NCBI RefSeq assembly: GCF_003428695.1
Contig: NZ_QURH01000338.1
Location: 1 to 64,000, forward strand
Direction: 5' to 3'
From: Actinomadura logoneensis
GTDB taxonomy: Bacteria; Actinomycetota; Actinomycetes; Streptosporangiales; Streptosporangiaceae
Length of the DNA stretch: 64,000 nt
Under the pieces are notes generated by a model, which was not told the DNA's origin, did no database searches, and worked only from the letters and a program-made list of their open reading frames with translations. Position numbers and translations under genes: made by a program. This document shows, one piece after another, positions 57,601 through 64,000 of the stretch; position 1 is the first letter of the stretch, and every line of letters begins with the position of its first letter.

Positions 57601-58667
57601 CGATCGAGAGGGACGCCGGGCAGGCTTTGAGTGCATCGCTGAGCTCTTTCTTCAGGGAGAAGGGAGCGGCGCGTCGCCTGCGCGCCAACCGGCATCTCTC
57701 CTATATCGGTTCTTATGTCTTGGGGATGGGGTTCGTGGTGGATCCCCAAGCGGCGCGATTGCTGATCGCGAGGGATCCCAAGAATTCGGATGTGCTTTTC
57801 CCTTTCTTGAATGGCCAGGATGTCAATTCCCGATACGACCTGTCGGCATCTCGATGGGTTATCGATTTTCATGGCCGGTCGGAAGTTGAGGCCAGTGGCT
57901 ACGCTGAGTGCTTTGATCGCGTCCGGTGCCTGGTGAAACCTGAGCGGAGCGTGAACAACCGTAAGGTGTACCGTGACAATTGGTGGCGATTCGCCGAGCG
58001 CCGCCCGGCGATGCTTGAGGCGATCTCTGGCCTGGATCGGGTCGTGGTCATCGCGCTCGTCAGTAAGACCGTGATGCCGGTGATGGTGCCGACTGGGCAA
58101 GTCTTCTCGCACATGCTGGGTGTCTTTGCAACGGACGACACGGCGATGCTGGCGCTGTTGAGCAGCGCTCCGCATTACTGGTGGGCGGTTGCGCGGGCTT
58201 CTTCCTTGAAGGGCGACTTGCGGTACACGCCGTCTGATGTGTTCGAGACGCTGGCGTTGCCTGAGCTGACGCAGGAGATGCGGGAGCTGGGGGATCGGCT
58301 GGACCGGTTCCGGCGGGATGTGATGCTCGCGCGGCAGGCCGGGCTGACCAAGACCTACAACCTTGTCAACGACCCCAAGATCCACGGCGCCGACATCGTT
58401 GAGCTGCGAGAGATCCACAGGGCGATCGACGAGGCGGTGTGCCGGGCGTACGGATGGGACGATCTCGTTCCGCGGCTTCGGCACGACCACTACGAGCTCG
58501 ACCGGCAGATCCGGTACACGATCGCCGCGGAGGTCCGGCGCGAGATTCTCGATCGTCTGCTTGAGCTGAACCAGGCTCGGCACGCGGCGGAGATCGCGGA
58601 GGCGGATTCACGGCGTGGGCAGCGCGGGGCCCGGCCCGGCACGGCCGTCCGCCACGGCGCTCATTGA
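54678..58667 (+). CDS. Second DrmMI-type (Eco57I-family) adenine methyltransferase
   Basis: A 1329-residue paralogue of the protein encoded at 33097, alignable over its full length (for example the shared NHNDW/DHNDW starts, LLPFYGLxRTDLRDLP and the C-terminal QEMRELGDRLDR). Motif I DIAMGSGAFLVAA sits at the same place (about residue 600) and motif IV is IGNPPYFGG (about residue 868), NPPY rather than NPPF. The recognition region (about residues 960-1150) differs strongly, so it should methylate another sequence. Its DNA is also somewhat A+T-richer there. It stands alone, divergent from the DUF262 gene, with no second drmD. It may supply a second specificity to the same DISARM, or protect against the DUF262 nuclease (inference). 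Confidence 0.88.
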   Translation: MPPRTGYSTTGYDHNDWLGLVDVSGPFLSVPMLRRIWPVLDTLDRPARERLRREHTALPGASWISFVLTELLGWADAVHFSGLDVFELKVPEHGEVLRPFFALLEPGAVPGGDAKPARLLGMMCDGPPNRRVRGSAWAATPVDRLARLCRHHGVELGLVTDGRWWALVWAPRGKATATAVFDSADWQAAAERDVVRAFVSMLRRERFFGVPEEETLPALLAASEDHQEDITEALGVQVRQAVELLVAAIGRAHLADKARGGDGIGDTGAHDVYRGAVVVMMRVLFLLYAEERGLLPSDKEVYRTAYSAGLLCQDLEDRARQGSEEDLEHTHAGWHRLLALFHAVYYGVEHPEMRMRALDGSIFKPDTYAWLPHDIDDRTVLHMLRSVQYVTIGAGRARERRKLSFRSLDVEQIGFVYEGLLAYDAKYADEPVVGLIGKAGSGRNVPLTELEDVAAQCSDVPSLADALAARYKDSRIGTPKALARRLSPPASGERQEARRRLLAATNGDYPLAERLLPFYGLVRTDLRDLPLVILEDTPYVTEPGRRKSSGTHYTPRALAEEVTRGALEALVYEPGPLQTADTSRWKPKTSAEILALNVADIAMGSGAFLVAACRYLAAHLIEAWAHEGAEDALAFTELPGYDTSEMDHDPVVIRARRAVVENCLYGADINALAVEMAKLSLWIISTGPDRPFAFLDDHLVVGDSLLGITSLDQLEVMHMDPKRGRELHKDVLIDWTVQSRAATLERREAIRRIESASLKSLEEKGSLLAESHRSVTEANFHADLTATAALAFAAEGPKGLDKASLQAALAAESPRYVDEAGRLTCQKLDMWRKAVPAAPHIDWYPINWPVVFPEVFARGGFDAIIGNPPYFGGQKLTGELGRPYREYLVQAIGGGARGSADLVAYFVLRAHALLNPSGQTGLIATNTLAQGDTREVGLDQLVRAGVVIRRAIKSRPWPSKGANLEYSAVWTSRKPIERDAGQALSASLSSFFREKGAARRLRANRHLSYIGSYVLGMGFVVDPQAARLLIARDPKNSDVLFPFLNGQDVNSRYDLSASRWVIDFHGRSEVEASGYAECFDRVRCLVKPERSVNNRKVYRDNWWRFAERRPAMLEAISGLDRVVVIALVSKTVMPVMVPTGQVFSHMLGVFATDDTAMLALLSSAPHYWWAVARASSLKGDLRYTPSDVFETLALPELTQEMRELGDRLDRFRRDVMLARQAGLTKTYNLVNDPKIHGADIVELREIHRAIDEAVCRAYGWDDLVPRLRHDHYELDRQIRYTIAAEVRREILDRLLELNQARHAAEIAEADSRRGQRGARPGTAVRHGAH

Positions 58668-58769
58668 ATTGTCGCGACTTGATCAGTCGCCCCCGGTTGT
58701 CGTACGGGCCTGGCATCATGACGCCACCTCCGAAATCTCTGGGTCGGTCATGTCAAGAAGGGACCTGTC

Positions 58770-59834
58770 ATGGGTTTCTACGTCCGCACCAGCCTCAAGG
58801 CAGGCCCCTTCCGCTTCAACCTTTCCCCCTCCGGGATCGGGGTATCGGCGGGCGTGCCGGGGTTCCGCGTCGGGACCGGACCACGTGGCAACTACGTGCG
58901 GATCGGCGCGGCCGGCGTCTACTACCGGACGACCTTTGCCGGGAGCCCGGGCGCTCCACGGCCACGCCCGGCCCCCATGCCCCGTGTGAGCGACGTCGTC
59001 CTCGCGGACATCACGGGCGCGTCGGTCCAGGAGCTCGTGGCCGCCCACCCCAGTGACCTGGTGAGCCAGCTCCAGAAAGCCTCCCGCCGGGTCGCGGTCT
59101 GGCCGTTCGTGCTCACGGTTCTCGTGCTCGTCTCGCTGCTGCTCGGCGCCTGGGGACTGCTGACCCTGGTCCTCGGGATTCCGGCGGTGGTCTGGCTGTC
59201 GATGCGCGATCGCGCCCGGCGGTCGGTGGTCGTGATGTACGACGTCAACGACGCACCGGCCCAGCGGTTCGGCATGGTCGTCGAGACCATGACGGCTCTT
59301 GCGGAGTCGCACGGTCTCTGGCTCCTCCCCGCAGCCGGTCACCTTCATACGACCCATCAGCGAAAGGTCAACGCGGGGGCGTCCACGCTCGTCGAGAGGT
59401 CGAGCGCGAAACTGACCATAAAGGGACCGCGTGAACTGGTCACGAACATCGCGGTGCCCACGCTCACGTCGGGCAAACGATCGGTGTCCTTCCTGCCCGA
59501 CCGTGTACTCGTCAAGGACGGCAGGGACTACGCGGACCTGCCGTACCGAGCGCTGCGGGTCACCGGCTCGCATTCCCGGATGGTCGAAAGCGGCTCCCCT
59601 CCCGCCGACGGCACGATCGTCGCGTACACGTGGCGGTTCGTGAACGTCAACGGCACGCCGGATCGTCGCTTCAACAACAACCGGCAGCTCCCGGTCCTGC
59701 TGTACGGGCGCCTTACGCTCTCTAGCGCCACGGGCCTGCATCTGGTCTGGGAGGCGTCACGTGCGCCCGCCGTCGATCGTGCGGCCACGGCGCTGCGCGG
59801 ACTCGCCGCCGTTCCCCAGCGGGTGCTTACTTGA
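58770..59834 (+). CDS. DUF4236-domain membrane protein
   Basis: The N-terminal 60 residues are a DUF4236 domain (FRFNLSPSGIGVSAGVPGFRVGTG), a glycine/serine-rich beta module of unknown function. Two adjacent hydrophobic helices (about residues 110-148, VWPFVLTVLVLVSLLLGAWG and the following segment) anchor the protein in the membrane, with a cytoplasmic C-terminal domain of about 200 residues that I do not recognise. The ATG at 58770 has AAGGGA upstream. DUF4236 proteins occur near phage and defence genes but are not tied to one system. A strong hairpin follows the stop. Confidence 0.75.
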   Translation: MGFYVRTSLKAGPFRFNLSPSGIGVSAGVPGFRVGTGPRGNYVRIGAAGVYYRTTFAGSPGAPRPRPAPMPRVSDVVLADITGASVQELVAAHPSDLVSQLQKASRRVAVWPFVLTVLVLVSLLLGAWGLLTLVLGIPAVVWLSMRDRARRSVVVMYDVNDAPAQRFGMVVETMTALAESHGLWLLPAAGHLHTTHQRKVNAGASTLVERSSAKLTIKGPRELVTNIAVPTLTSGKRSVSFLPDRVLVKDGRDYADLPYRALRVTGSHSRMVESGSPPADGTIVAYTWRFVNVNGTPDRRFNNNRQLPVLLYGRLTLSSATGLHLVWEASRAPAVDRAATALRGLAAVPQRVLT

Positions 59835-59839
59835 CCTGA

Positions 59840-59876
59840 CTGGTGGCCGGCTCGCATGCGGCGAGCTGGCCACCAG
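59840..59876. terminator. Bidirectional terminator between convergent genes
   Basis: 59840-59855 and 59861-59876 pair over 16 positions with one G-U wobble around a 5-base loop. The hairpin starts five bases after the DUF4236 gene stop and ends five bases before the end of the opposing DUF397 gene, so it can serve both. Confidence 0.8.
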
Positions 59877-59881
59877 AAGGC

Positions 59882-60070
59882 TCAATGAGCCCGGAGTTCG
59901 GTGAGGACGGCCCGCCAGTCGGACGGAGTGAATTCCAGCAGGGGAGCGGTGAGCGGGGCCTTGGTGTCACGGACGCCGACCGTGCCGTCCATCGCCCGAC
60001 CCGCTTGGACACAGTTCCCGTCCGGATCGCTGTGGCTCGACTTACGCCAGCCGGTGTAGTTCTTGGTCAT
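59882..60070 (-). CDS. DUF397 protein
   Basis: A 62-residue DUF397 protein with the family pattern W-x-KSSHS...G-x-CV-x-A...V-x-VRDTK...F-x-xxWR-x-F/V. Such proteins are restricted to actinomycetes and nearly always follow an Scr1-type XRE regulator; characterised pairs affect sporulation and antibiotic production, and some are thought to act as toxin-antitoxin-like pairs. It overlaps the regulator stop by four bases (ATGA). Confidence 0.95.
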   Translation of the reverse strand: MTKNYTGWRKSSHSDPDGNCVQAGRAMDGTVGVRDTKAPLTAPLLEFTPSDWRAVLTELRAH

Positions 60071-60948
60071 GCCTCCGATCCTGTCTGTTCCGACAGCCGG
60101 TCGGCCACCTCGTTAAGGAAGGTGAGGCTGTCCGCCGGGGGCAGCGCCGCCTTCCGTAGGCGCTCGTACACCCCGGTATACCGCGCCACCTCGTTGCGCT
60201 GGCCAAGGATGAGATCAGTGGTGACGGTGTCCACCACCGCGAGCGGCGGGTCTCCGGGCTCGTCGAAGGTGTAGAGCGAAAACGACGCCTTCGATAGCAG
60301 CCCCTCGGGGACTTTCGAGTTGTAGCGAAGCACCTGGACGGTGATCCGGGGCTGAGTGGACACCGCGGTGATCAGGTGCCGGATTTGGGCGGCCATAACG
60401 GGGCGTGGCACGGCGAGGCGGTGGATGGTCACCTCGTCCAAGACGGTCGCGTATGTGGGGCCGTCGGAGCCGAGCAGGTGGCGCTGACGGTGTGCGCGAG
60501 CCTCGGCCATTCGCTCCGGGCGATAGGTCAGCGGTCCCTGGGCGGCGTCCAACTCGGTAAGCGCCTGGATGAACTCTGGAGTCTGTAGGGCGGCGGGCAT
60601 GCCGGTTTGGTTGTACTCGCGGATTGAGGCGGCCCCGGACTCCAGGTCGGCGTAGAGCTTCTGCCGGGGGCCCATGGAGTCCCCGAACCGGTCCCACCAG
60701 CCCTTCTGTGCGGCGTCGCGGGCCAGGCGGACCAGTTCGTCGTGCCGGCGGCCCTCGACGCCGAGGACGTCCAGCATGTTCATGACCTCGCCCACGTCCG
60801 GCCGGACCTGTGCGTTCTCGAAGCGAGTGATCTTGGTGCGGGACGAGTACACCAGGCGGGCGAGGTCGCCGGCGGTGAGGTCGCGGTCCTCGCGGATGCG
60901 GCGGAGCGCGGTAGCCAACCGTCTCCGGCGGACGTACGGACTCGGCAT
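60067..60948 (-). CDS. Scr1-family XRE transcriptional regulator (HTH plus DUF5753)
   Basis: A 293-residue regulator. An XRE helix-turn-helix lies at about residues 10-65 (LATALRRIREDRDLTAGDLARLV, KITRFENAQVRP), followed by a DUF5753 domain (QKLYADLESGAASIREYNQTGMPAALQTPEF and TVQVLRY). This architecture and the following DUF397 gene are typical of the Scr1 system of actinomycetes. The ATG at 60948 has AGGAG seven bases upstream. It probably controls its own operon; a palindrome was not identified upstream. Confidence 0.95.
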   Translation of the reverse strand: MPSPYVRRRRLATALRRIREDRDLTAGDLARLVYSSRTKITRFENAQVRPDVGEVMNMLDVLGVEGRRHDELVRLARDAAQKGWWDRFGDSMGPRQKLYADLESGAASIREYNQTGMPAALQTPEFIQALTELDAAQGPLTYRPERMAEARAHRQRHLLGSDGPTYATVLDEVTIHRLAVPRPVMAAQIRHLITAVSTQPRITVQVLRYNSKVPEGLLSKASFSLYTFDEPGDPPLAVVDTVTTDLILGQRNEVARYTGVYERLRKAALPPADSLTFLNEVADRLSEQTGSEA

Positions 60949-61291
60949 GGCCGTTCTCCTTTGAGCGCGCCGATGTCACGGAAAAGCGGAGCTCTGACGT
61001 TGGGTAACCGGTCACGACTTGCAACCGAGTGACCCGATCCGGTCATACACCGTGACGAGCTCCAGGTGAGGGCGGTACCCAGAATCCGCACGTGCGGATT
61101 TCGCACGTGCGCGTCCCGCATGTGCGGCGTCTGTACGTGCTGGACGCGCACGTGCGGAACCTGAATGTGCTAATCCGCGGCCCCGAGCTTGAAATGCGTG
61201 CACGAACGGCGACGGGGCGTGACGATGTGCTGGCAGATGGGCGGCTGGGCCTCCCATCCCCCCGCGTCCTCCGGCTTCCTCGAGGTGTCCG
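60949..61291. other. Divergent intergenic region
   Basis: A 343-base spacer between the leftward XRE gene and the rightward ATPase gene. It holds the six-copy 15-bp repeat array (61089-61170, listed separately) and presumably the promoters of both genes, which I could not place. Confidence 0.5.
61089..61170. repeat. Six-copy array of CACGTGC-like elements at 15-bp spacing
   Basis: CACGTGC (61089), CACGTGC (61104), CATGTGC (61119), TACGTGC (61134), CACGTGC (61149) and AATGTGC (61164) begin exactly 15 bases apart. Each perfect copy sits in the dyad GCACGTGC. Spacing bases vary. In one frame it reads as five-residue units ending in HVR. It may be a protein-binding array or a remnant of a pentapeptide-repeat coding sequence. 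Confidence 0.85.
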
Positions 61292-61729
61292 ATGTCTTTG
61301 GAGCTCTGCCCGTTGGTCGAACCGTCCGTGCTGCGCTGGTGCCGTGCCTTCCCCGGGGAGGCGGTGCAGGCGGCGGCCGTGCGCCGGTTCGTCGCGCTGC
61401 TGCTGGACGGCTGTCCCGTCCTCGACGACGTCCTCCTCGCCGCGGACGAGTTGGTCGTCAATGCCGTCCGGCACACCAAGTCCGGCCGCCCGGACGGCGT
61501 CTTCACCGTCGAGCTCCGGCGCGGCCTCGGCATGGTCGCCGTCGCGGTCCGCGACCAGGGCGGACCCACCGAGCCCATCGCCTCCGACGCCGGCGACTAC
61601 GCCGAATCCGGGCGCGGCCTGCGCACCGTCTCGGCGCTCGCCACGCGGTGGGGCTGGTTCGGCAACGACAAGACCCGCACCGTCACCGCCGTCTTCACCG
61701 ACACGACGTCGTGGACAGAGGCCGCGTGA
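61292..61729 (+). CDS. RsbW-like HATPase protein
   Basis: A 145-residue GHKL ATPase with N-box DELVVNAVRHT, G1 box VRDQGGP and G2 box ESGRGLRTVSAL. It is a minimal anti-sigma-regulator-type ATPase of a kind very abundant in actinomycetes, often near XRE/DUF397 genes. The ATG at 61292 has GAGG six bases upstream. Its stop overlaps the next gene (GTGA), suggesting a functional pair. Confidence 0.85.
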   Translation: MSLELCPLVEPSVLRWCRAFPGEAVQAAAVRRFVALLLDGCPVLDDVLLAADELVVNAVRHTKSGRPDGVFTVELRRGLGMVAVAVRDQGGPTEPIASDAGDYAESGRGLRTVSALATRWGWFGNDKTRTVTAVFTDTTSWTEAA

Positions 61730-62292
61730 CCTCCGCCGCCGTCCACCATCAGACATCCGAGCGCGTCCGCTCGGCGATGACCGCCGCGATGCGCGCCGAC
61801 CCCGGCCGCCTGGCCACCGCTGCCGCACACCTTGACGCGGCGGACGTCAGCGAGGCCGCCTTCGTTCGAGAGTCGCGCTCCCTCGTCCTGGGGCTGGCCG
61901 CCGCGCTCACCACCGTGCTGCGCATCCACCGCCCAGGCGAGGACCCTTATGGCGCTGCCATGTGCATCGGCTGCGGTACGCCGGATTGCCGCACGGTCCG
62001 AGCCGTCGCCGAGGTGCTCGCCGCCTACCAGGTGAGACCGATCGTCCTGGACCGGGCCGAGGCGTGGCGGCGGGCTGACGCCTGGTTCGCCCGCCAGGCC
62101 GGTGCGCGGATAGCCGTGACGGTCGAGGAGTTCGACGGGGGATTCGTTGCCCGGGGCGCGGACCAGGGCAACGTTCTCGTCCTCGACCTCCACACGGCCG
62201 CCCTCACCGTCTGGCCGCCCCTGCCGACCGGTGAACTCGCTGCACGATACGACCACTACCGCACCGGACGTGCTCACTCCTCGTGGGCATAG
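61726..62292 (+). CDS. Hypothetical protein with CxxCxxxxC motif
   Basis: A 188-residue protein of unrecognised family. It contains the cysteine cluster MCIGCGTPDC (about residues 83-92), a possible metal site, followed by a helix-rich region and a beta-rich C-terminus. The GTG start overlaps the ATPase stop by four bases, so it is co-translated with the ATPase. No function is proposed. Confidence 0.75.
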   Translation: MTSAAVHHQTSERVRSAMTAAMRADPGRLATAAAHLDAADVSEAAFVRESRSLVLGLAAALTTVLRIHRPGEDPYGAAMCIGCGTPDCRTVRAVAEVLAAYQVRPIVLDRAEAWRRADAWFARQAGARIAVTVEEFDGGFVARGADQGNVLVLDLHTAALTVWPPLPTGELAARYDHYRTGRAHSSWA

Positions 62293-62299
62293 GGTTCCG

Positions 62300-64000
62300 T
62301 CACTCGGTGTCGGATGCGTCGGGGTCGTCGATCGGGAGCACGTACTCCTGGGCGAGGGCCGCCAGGTGCAGGGGGAGGGGCAGCGCCAGGGCCTCGGGGT
62401 AGTCCGGGGGCTGGCGGAGGATGTGCGCGGTCAGGGCCAGGGCCTCGGGGGAGTCGCCGTCGTCCTCGTGGCAACCGAGGACGGTCAGCTCCATCAGGGT
62501 CGGGTTCCAGCCGACCTTGTCGGTGTCCAGGGTGAGCTTGCCCTCGTTGTCTCCGAGGGTGAGGGGGCGCGGAGCGAGCTTGTCGGCCCTGATCGCCGAC
62601 GATTTGAACTGGCCGGGCTTCGGGGTGGTGCTCCAGAAGACACGGTCGCCATATGGCTCGCAGTCGTCGGGCACCCACAGGTGGGCGGGGATGCCGTTCG
62701 CCTCGCCCTTGGGGTGCACACCCCACCACTGCGCGACCTCGCGGTTGCCGGCTCCGCGCACCCGCAGCAGACGCAGGTCGGGATCCAGGCGGCGGGCGGG
62801 GGCGTGGCCGGTGCGGGTCCGGTCCCGCTCGGCGCGGCCGTCCTGGATCCAGGTCCAGTGGCGGCGGGCGTTCTGCGCGTGGACGAACAGCAGGGTCGGG
62901 GTGCCGCGCAGGCGGCGCTGGACCTTCTGCAACCACTGCTCGGTCGAGCGGCGCTGCTCGTCGGCGGACTGGCGGCGCGTCGCCCGCGGCTGGGGGACGG
63001 GCTCGTCGGTGTCGACGGCGGCCTCGACCTCGGCGCGGGCGGCGAGCCGCAGCAGCATCACCGGGTAGGGGACCCATTCGCCCGCGCCGTCGTCGCCGGC
63101 CGGGTCGAAGCCCTCCACGCGTGCGACGCCCGTGCCCGGCTCACCCGGTGTGACCAGGACGGCGACCGGGGAGTGGGCGGCCCAACGGTTGCGTGCGGTG
63201 CGGTTCTTCTGGACGAGCCAGATCGCCGCGTAGCGCAGGCCGTCCGGGAGGCCGCCGAGCGGGCCGGGCTCGGGCAGCACGCGCGCGCCGAGCTGGCGCA
63301 GGCCGTCATCCCACGCCATGAGAGCCCGGTGCTTGTCCTGCTTGCCGGCCTTCCCGGGGACCAGCATGAACTGGCTCAGCACGCCCGCGTCGGCGAGTCC
63401 GAGGCGCAGCGCGAACTTCGGGTCGTGGGCGGGCGAGCCGAAACCGGTCGGAGGGTCGATCTCGACCAGCGCCAAGGTCGGGCCGTCTCCGGGCTTGTCG
63501 GCGGCGGCGAACGCGGCGACGGCCTTACGCCGGGCGGTGATGGCAGCCGCAGCCGTCGCACGGGACGGACGGCCCTTCTCCGGCAGCGCCAGGTCTTCGG
63601 CGAGACCGTCGGTGAGCTTCAGGCAGCGCAGCCGCACGGCCAGCTCCGGTGTGCTCCATTCCAGGACGGCGGCCGAACCCGGCTCGGCGTGCTCGAACTC
63701 CTCGGTGCTCGGGCGGACGCCGTCGTCTTCCAGGCCGAGATGCTCGATGAGAGCGGCGATCGCGGTGTCGCGCATCTCCGGTGTCTGCCACAGCAACCGC
63801 GCCTCCAGGACGGGCCCTCCTCCCCAGGCGGAGACGGCGAACGCCGCAGCGGTGCGCACGGTCCGAGCCCGCTGCTGGGCGGCGGGGGCGTTGCTCGGGG
63901 TGGCACGGCCGAGCCGGGTCCGGCGGCGGCGCGGAACCGGACGAAGCTCGGGCGGCAACGCCTGCTCGGCCCAAGTGACGATCTCCGAGCGCTGGTTCGA
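62300..64000 (-). CDS. pPIWI_RE-type protein, C-terminal part (gene runs off right edge)
   Basis: The frame is open to the last base, so only the C-terminal 566 residues are in view; a TTG at 63958 is an internal codon by my reading. The C-terminus matches the RNase H-like end of pPIWI_RE (DUF3962/DUF3893) proteins: LALVEIDPP, KFALRLGLADAGVLSQFM, LRYAAIWLVQKN, LLFVHAQNARRHW, REVAQWWGVHPKGEANGI and the terminal LPLPLHLAALAQEYVLP. pPIWI_RE proteins are prokaryotic PIWI relatives proposed to guide DNA/RNA targeting with linked nuclease and helicase genes; those partners would lie outside the window to either side in the family's usual order. It adds another defence module to the island. Confidence 0.75.
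   Translation of the reverse strand, partial: SNQRSEIVTWAEQALPPELRPVPRRRRTRLGRATPSNAPAAQQRARTVRTAAAFAVSAWGGGPVLEARLLWQTPEMRDTAIAALIEHLGLEDDGVRPSTEEFEHAEPGSAAVLEWSTPELAVRLRCLKLTDGLAEDLALPEKGRPSRATAAAAITARRKAVAAFAAADKPGDGPTLALVEIDPPTGFGSPAHDPKFALRLGLADAGVLSQFMLVPGKAGKQDKHRALMAWDDGLRQLGARVLPEPGPLGGLPDGLRYAAIWLVQKNRTARNRWAAHSPVAVLVTPGEPGTGVARVEGFDPAGDDGAGEWVPYPVMLLRLAARAEVEAAVDTDEPVPQPRATRRQSADEQRRSTEQWLQKVQRRLRGTPTLLFVHAQNARRHWTWIQDGRAERDRTRTGHAPARRLDPDLRLLRVRGAGNREVAQWWGVHPKGEANGIPAHLWVPDDCEPYGDRVFWSTTPKPGQFKSSAIRADKLAPRPLTLGDNEGKLTLDTDKVGWNPTLMELTVLGCHEDDGDSPEALALTAHILRQPPDYPEALALPLPLHLAALAQEYVLPIDDPDASDTE

Noticed and set aside
29994-58667. BREX/Pgl system
   Set aside because: PglX-like methylases and a kinase are present, but no pglZ phosphatase or brxC/pglY ATPase exists, whereas drmA, drmB, drmC and drmD are all recognisable. 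DISARM is the better reading.
61089-61170. Possible CRISPR array
   Set aside because: The repeat core is seven bases at 15-bp spacing, far below CRISPR repeat and spacer lengths, and no cas gene is present. The same applies to the 17-bp array at 7822 and the 33-bp array at 12799.
1-64000. tRNA genes or integrase/attachment sites bounding the island
   Set aside because: I looked for tRNA-like T-loops, tyrosine or serine integrases and transposases near 22 kb and 59-62 kb and saw none. The island boundaries therefore rest on gene content only.

Overview
The window is high-G+C DNA with dense, mostly GTG/ATG-initiated genes, strong GGAGG ribosome binding sites and many four-base ATGA/GTGA overlaps. 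An Scr1-type XRE regulator paired with a DUF397 protein, an AfsR/SARP regulator, an RsbW-like ATPase and a GOLPH3-type protein all point to a soil actinomycete (Streptosporangiales/Thermomonosporaceae-like by inference; no rRNA or marker gene is present to prove it). No tRNA, rRNA, CRISPR array or insertion sequence was found.

1-22 kb is ordinary chromosomal background: a GT4 glycosyltransferase, a lipoprotein serpin, a GGCT-fold protein, a peroxiredoxin, a CocE-type hydrolase, an MscS channel, a TetR regulator, a gene-free repeat-rich stretch (7.7-9.4 kb), three MFS exporters with readable operators, an RsbW-like ATPase, a DEDDh exonuclease, a PlsC acyltransferase, a GPP34 protein, an Arc-like/SPFH pair with a palindrome inside its promoter spacer, an AfsR-type regulator, and a MerR/MFS divergent pair with a MerR-style promoter.

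22-64 kb is a defence island. From left to right: a decayed gene copy; a HelD/UvrD-like helicase with a nuclease-like C-terminus and a small partner; a DUF4352 lipoprotein-like protein and an RNase H-like protein; an HTH-N6-methylase whose catalytic NPPF motif reads APPF; then a class 1 DISARM system, drmD-drmMI and drmA-drmB-drmC, split into two blocks. Between the blocks sit a clear intrinsic terminator, a new promoter and a three-gene translationally coupled module: a helical-repeat protein with a degenerate J-domain (HPD replaced by RDD), a possible GrpE-like protein, and an Hsp70 whose C-terminal lid is replaced by a NYN/PIN-type nuclease domain. drmABC has its own promoter overlapped by a GntR-type 19-bp operator. 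Downstream of drmC are a Ser/Thr kinase with TPR repeats, a RelE-fold/UvrD helicase fusion, a convergent GmrSD-like DUF262 protein, and a second full-length DISARM-type methylase paralogous to DrmMI.

After a DUF4236 protein, the XRE/DUF397 pair, a six-copy 15-bp repeat array and an ATPase/hypothetical pair, the window ends inside a gene encoding the C-terminal part of a pPIWI_RE-type protein, so the island continues to the right.

The most novel element is the Hsp70-NYN/J-like/GrpE-like chaperone-nuclease module embedded in DISARM. Its identification rests on visible motifs; its role in phage defence is inference from position.
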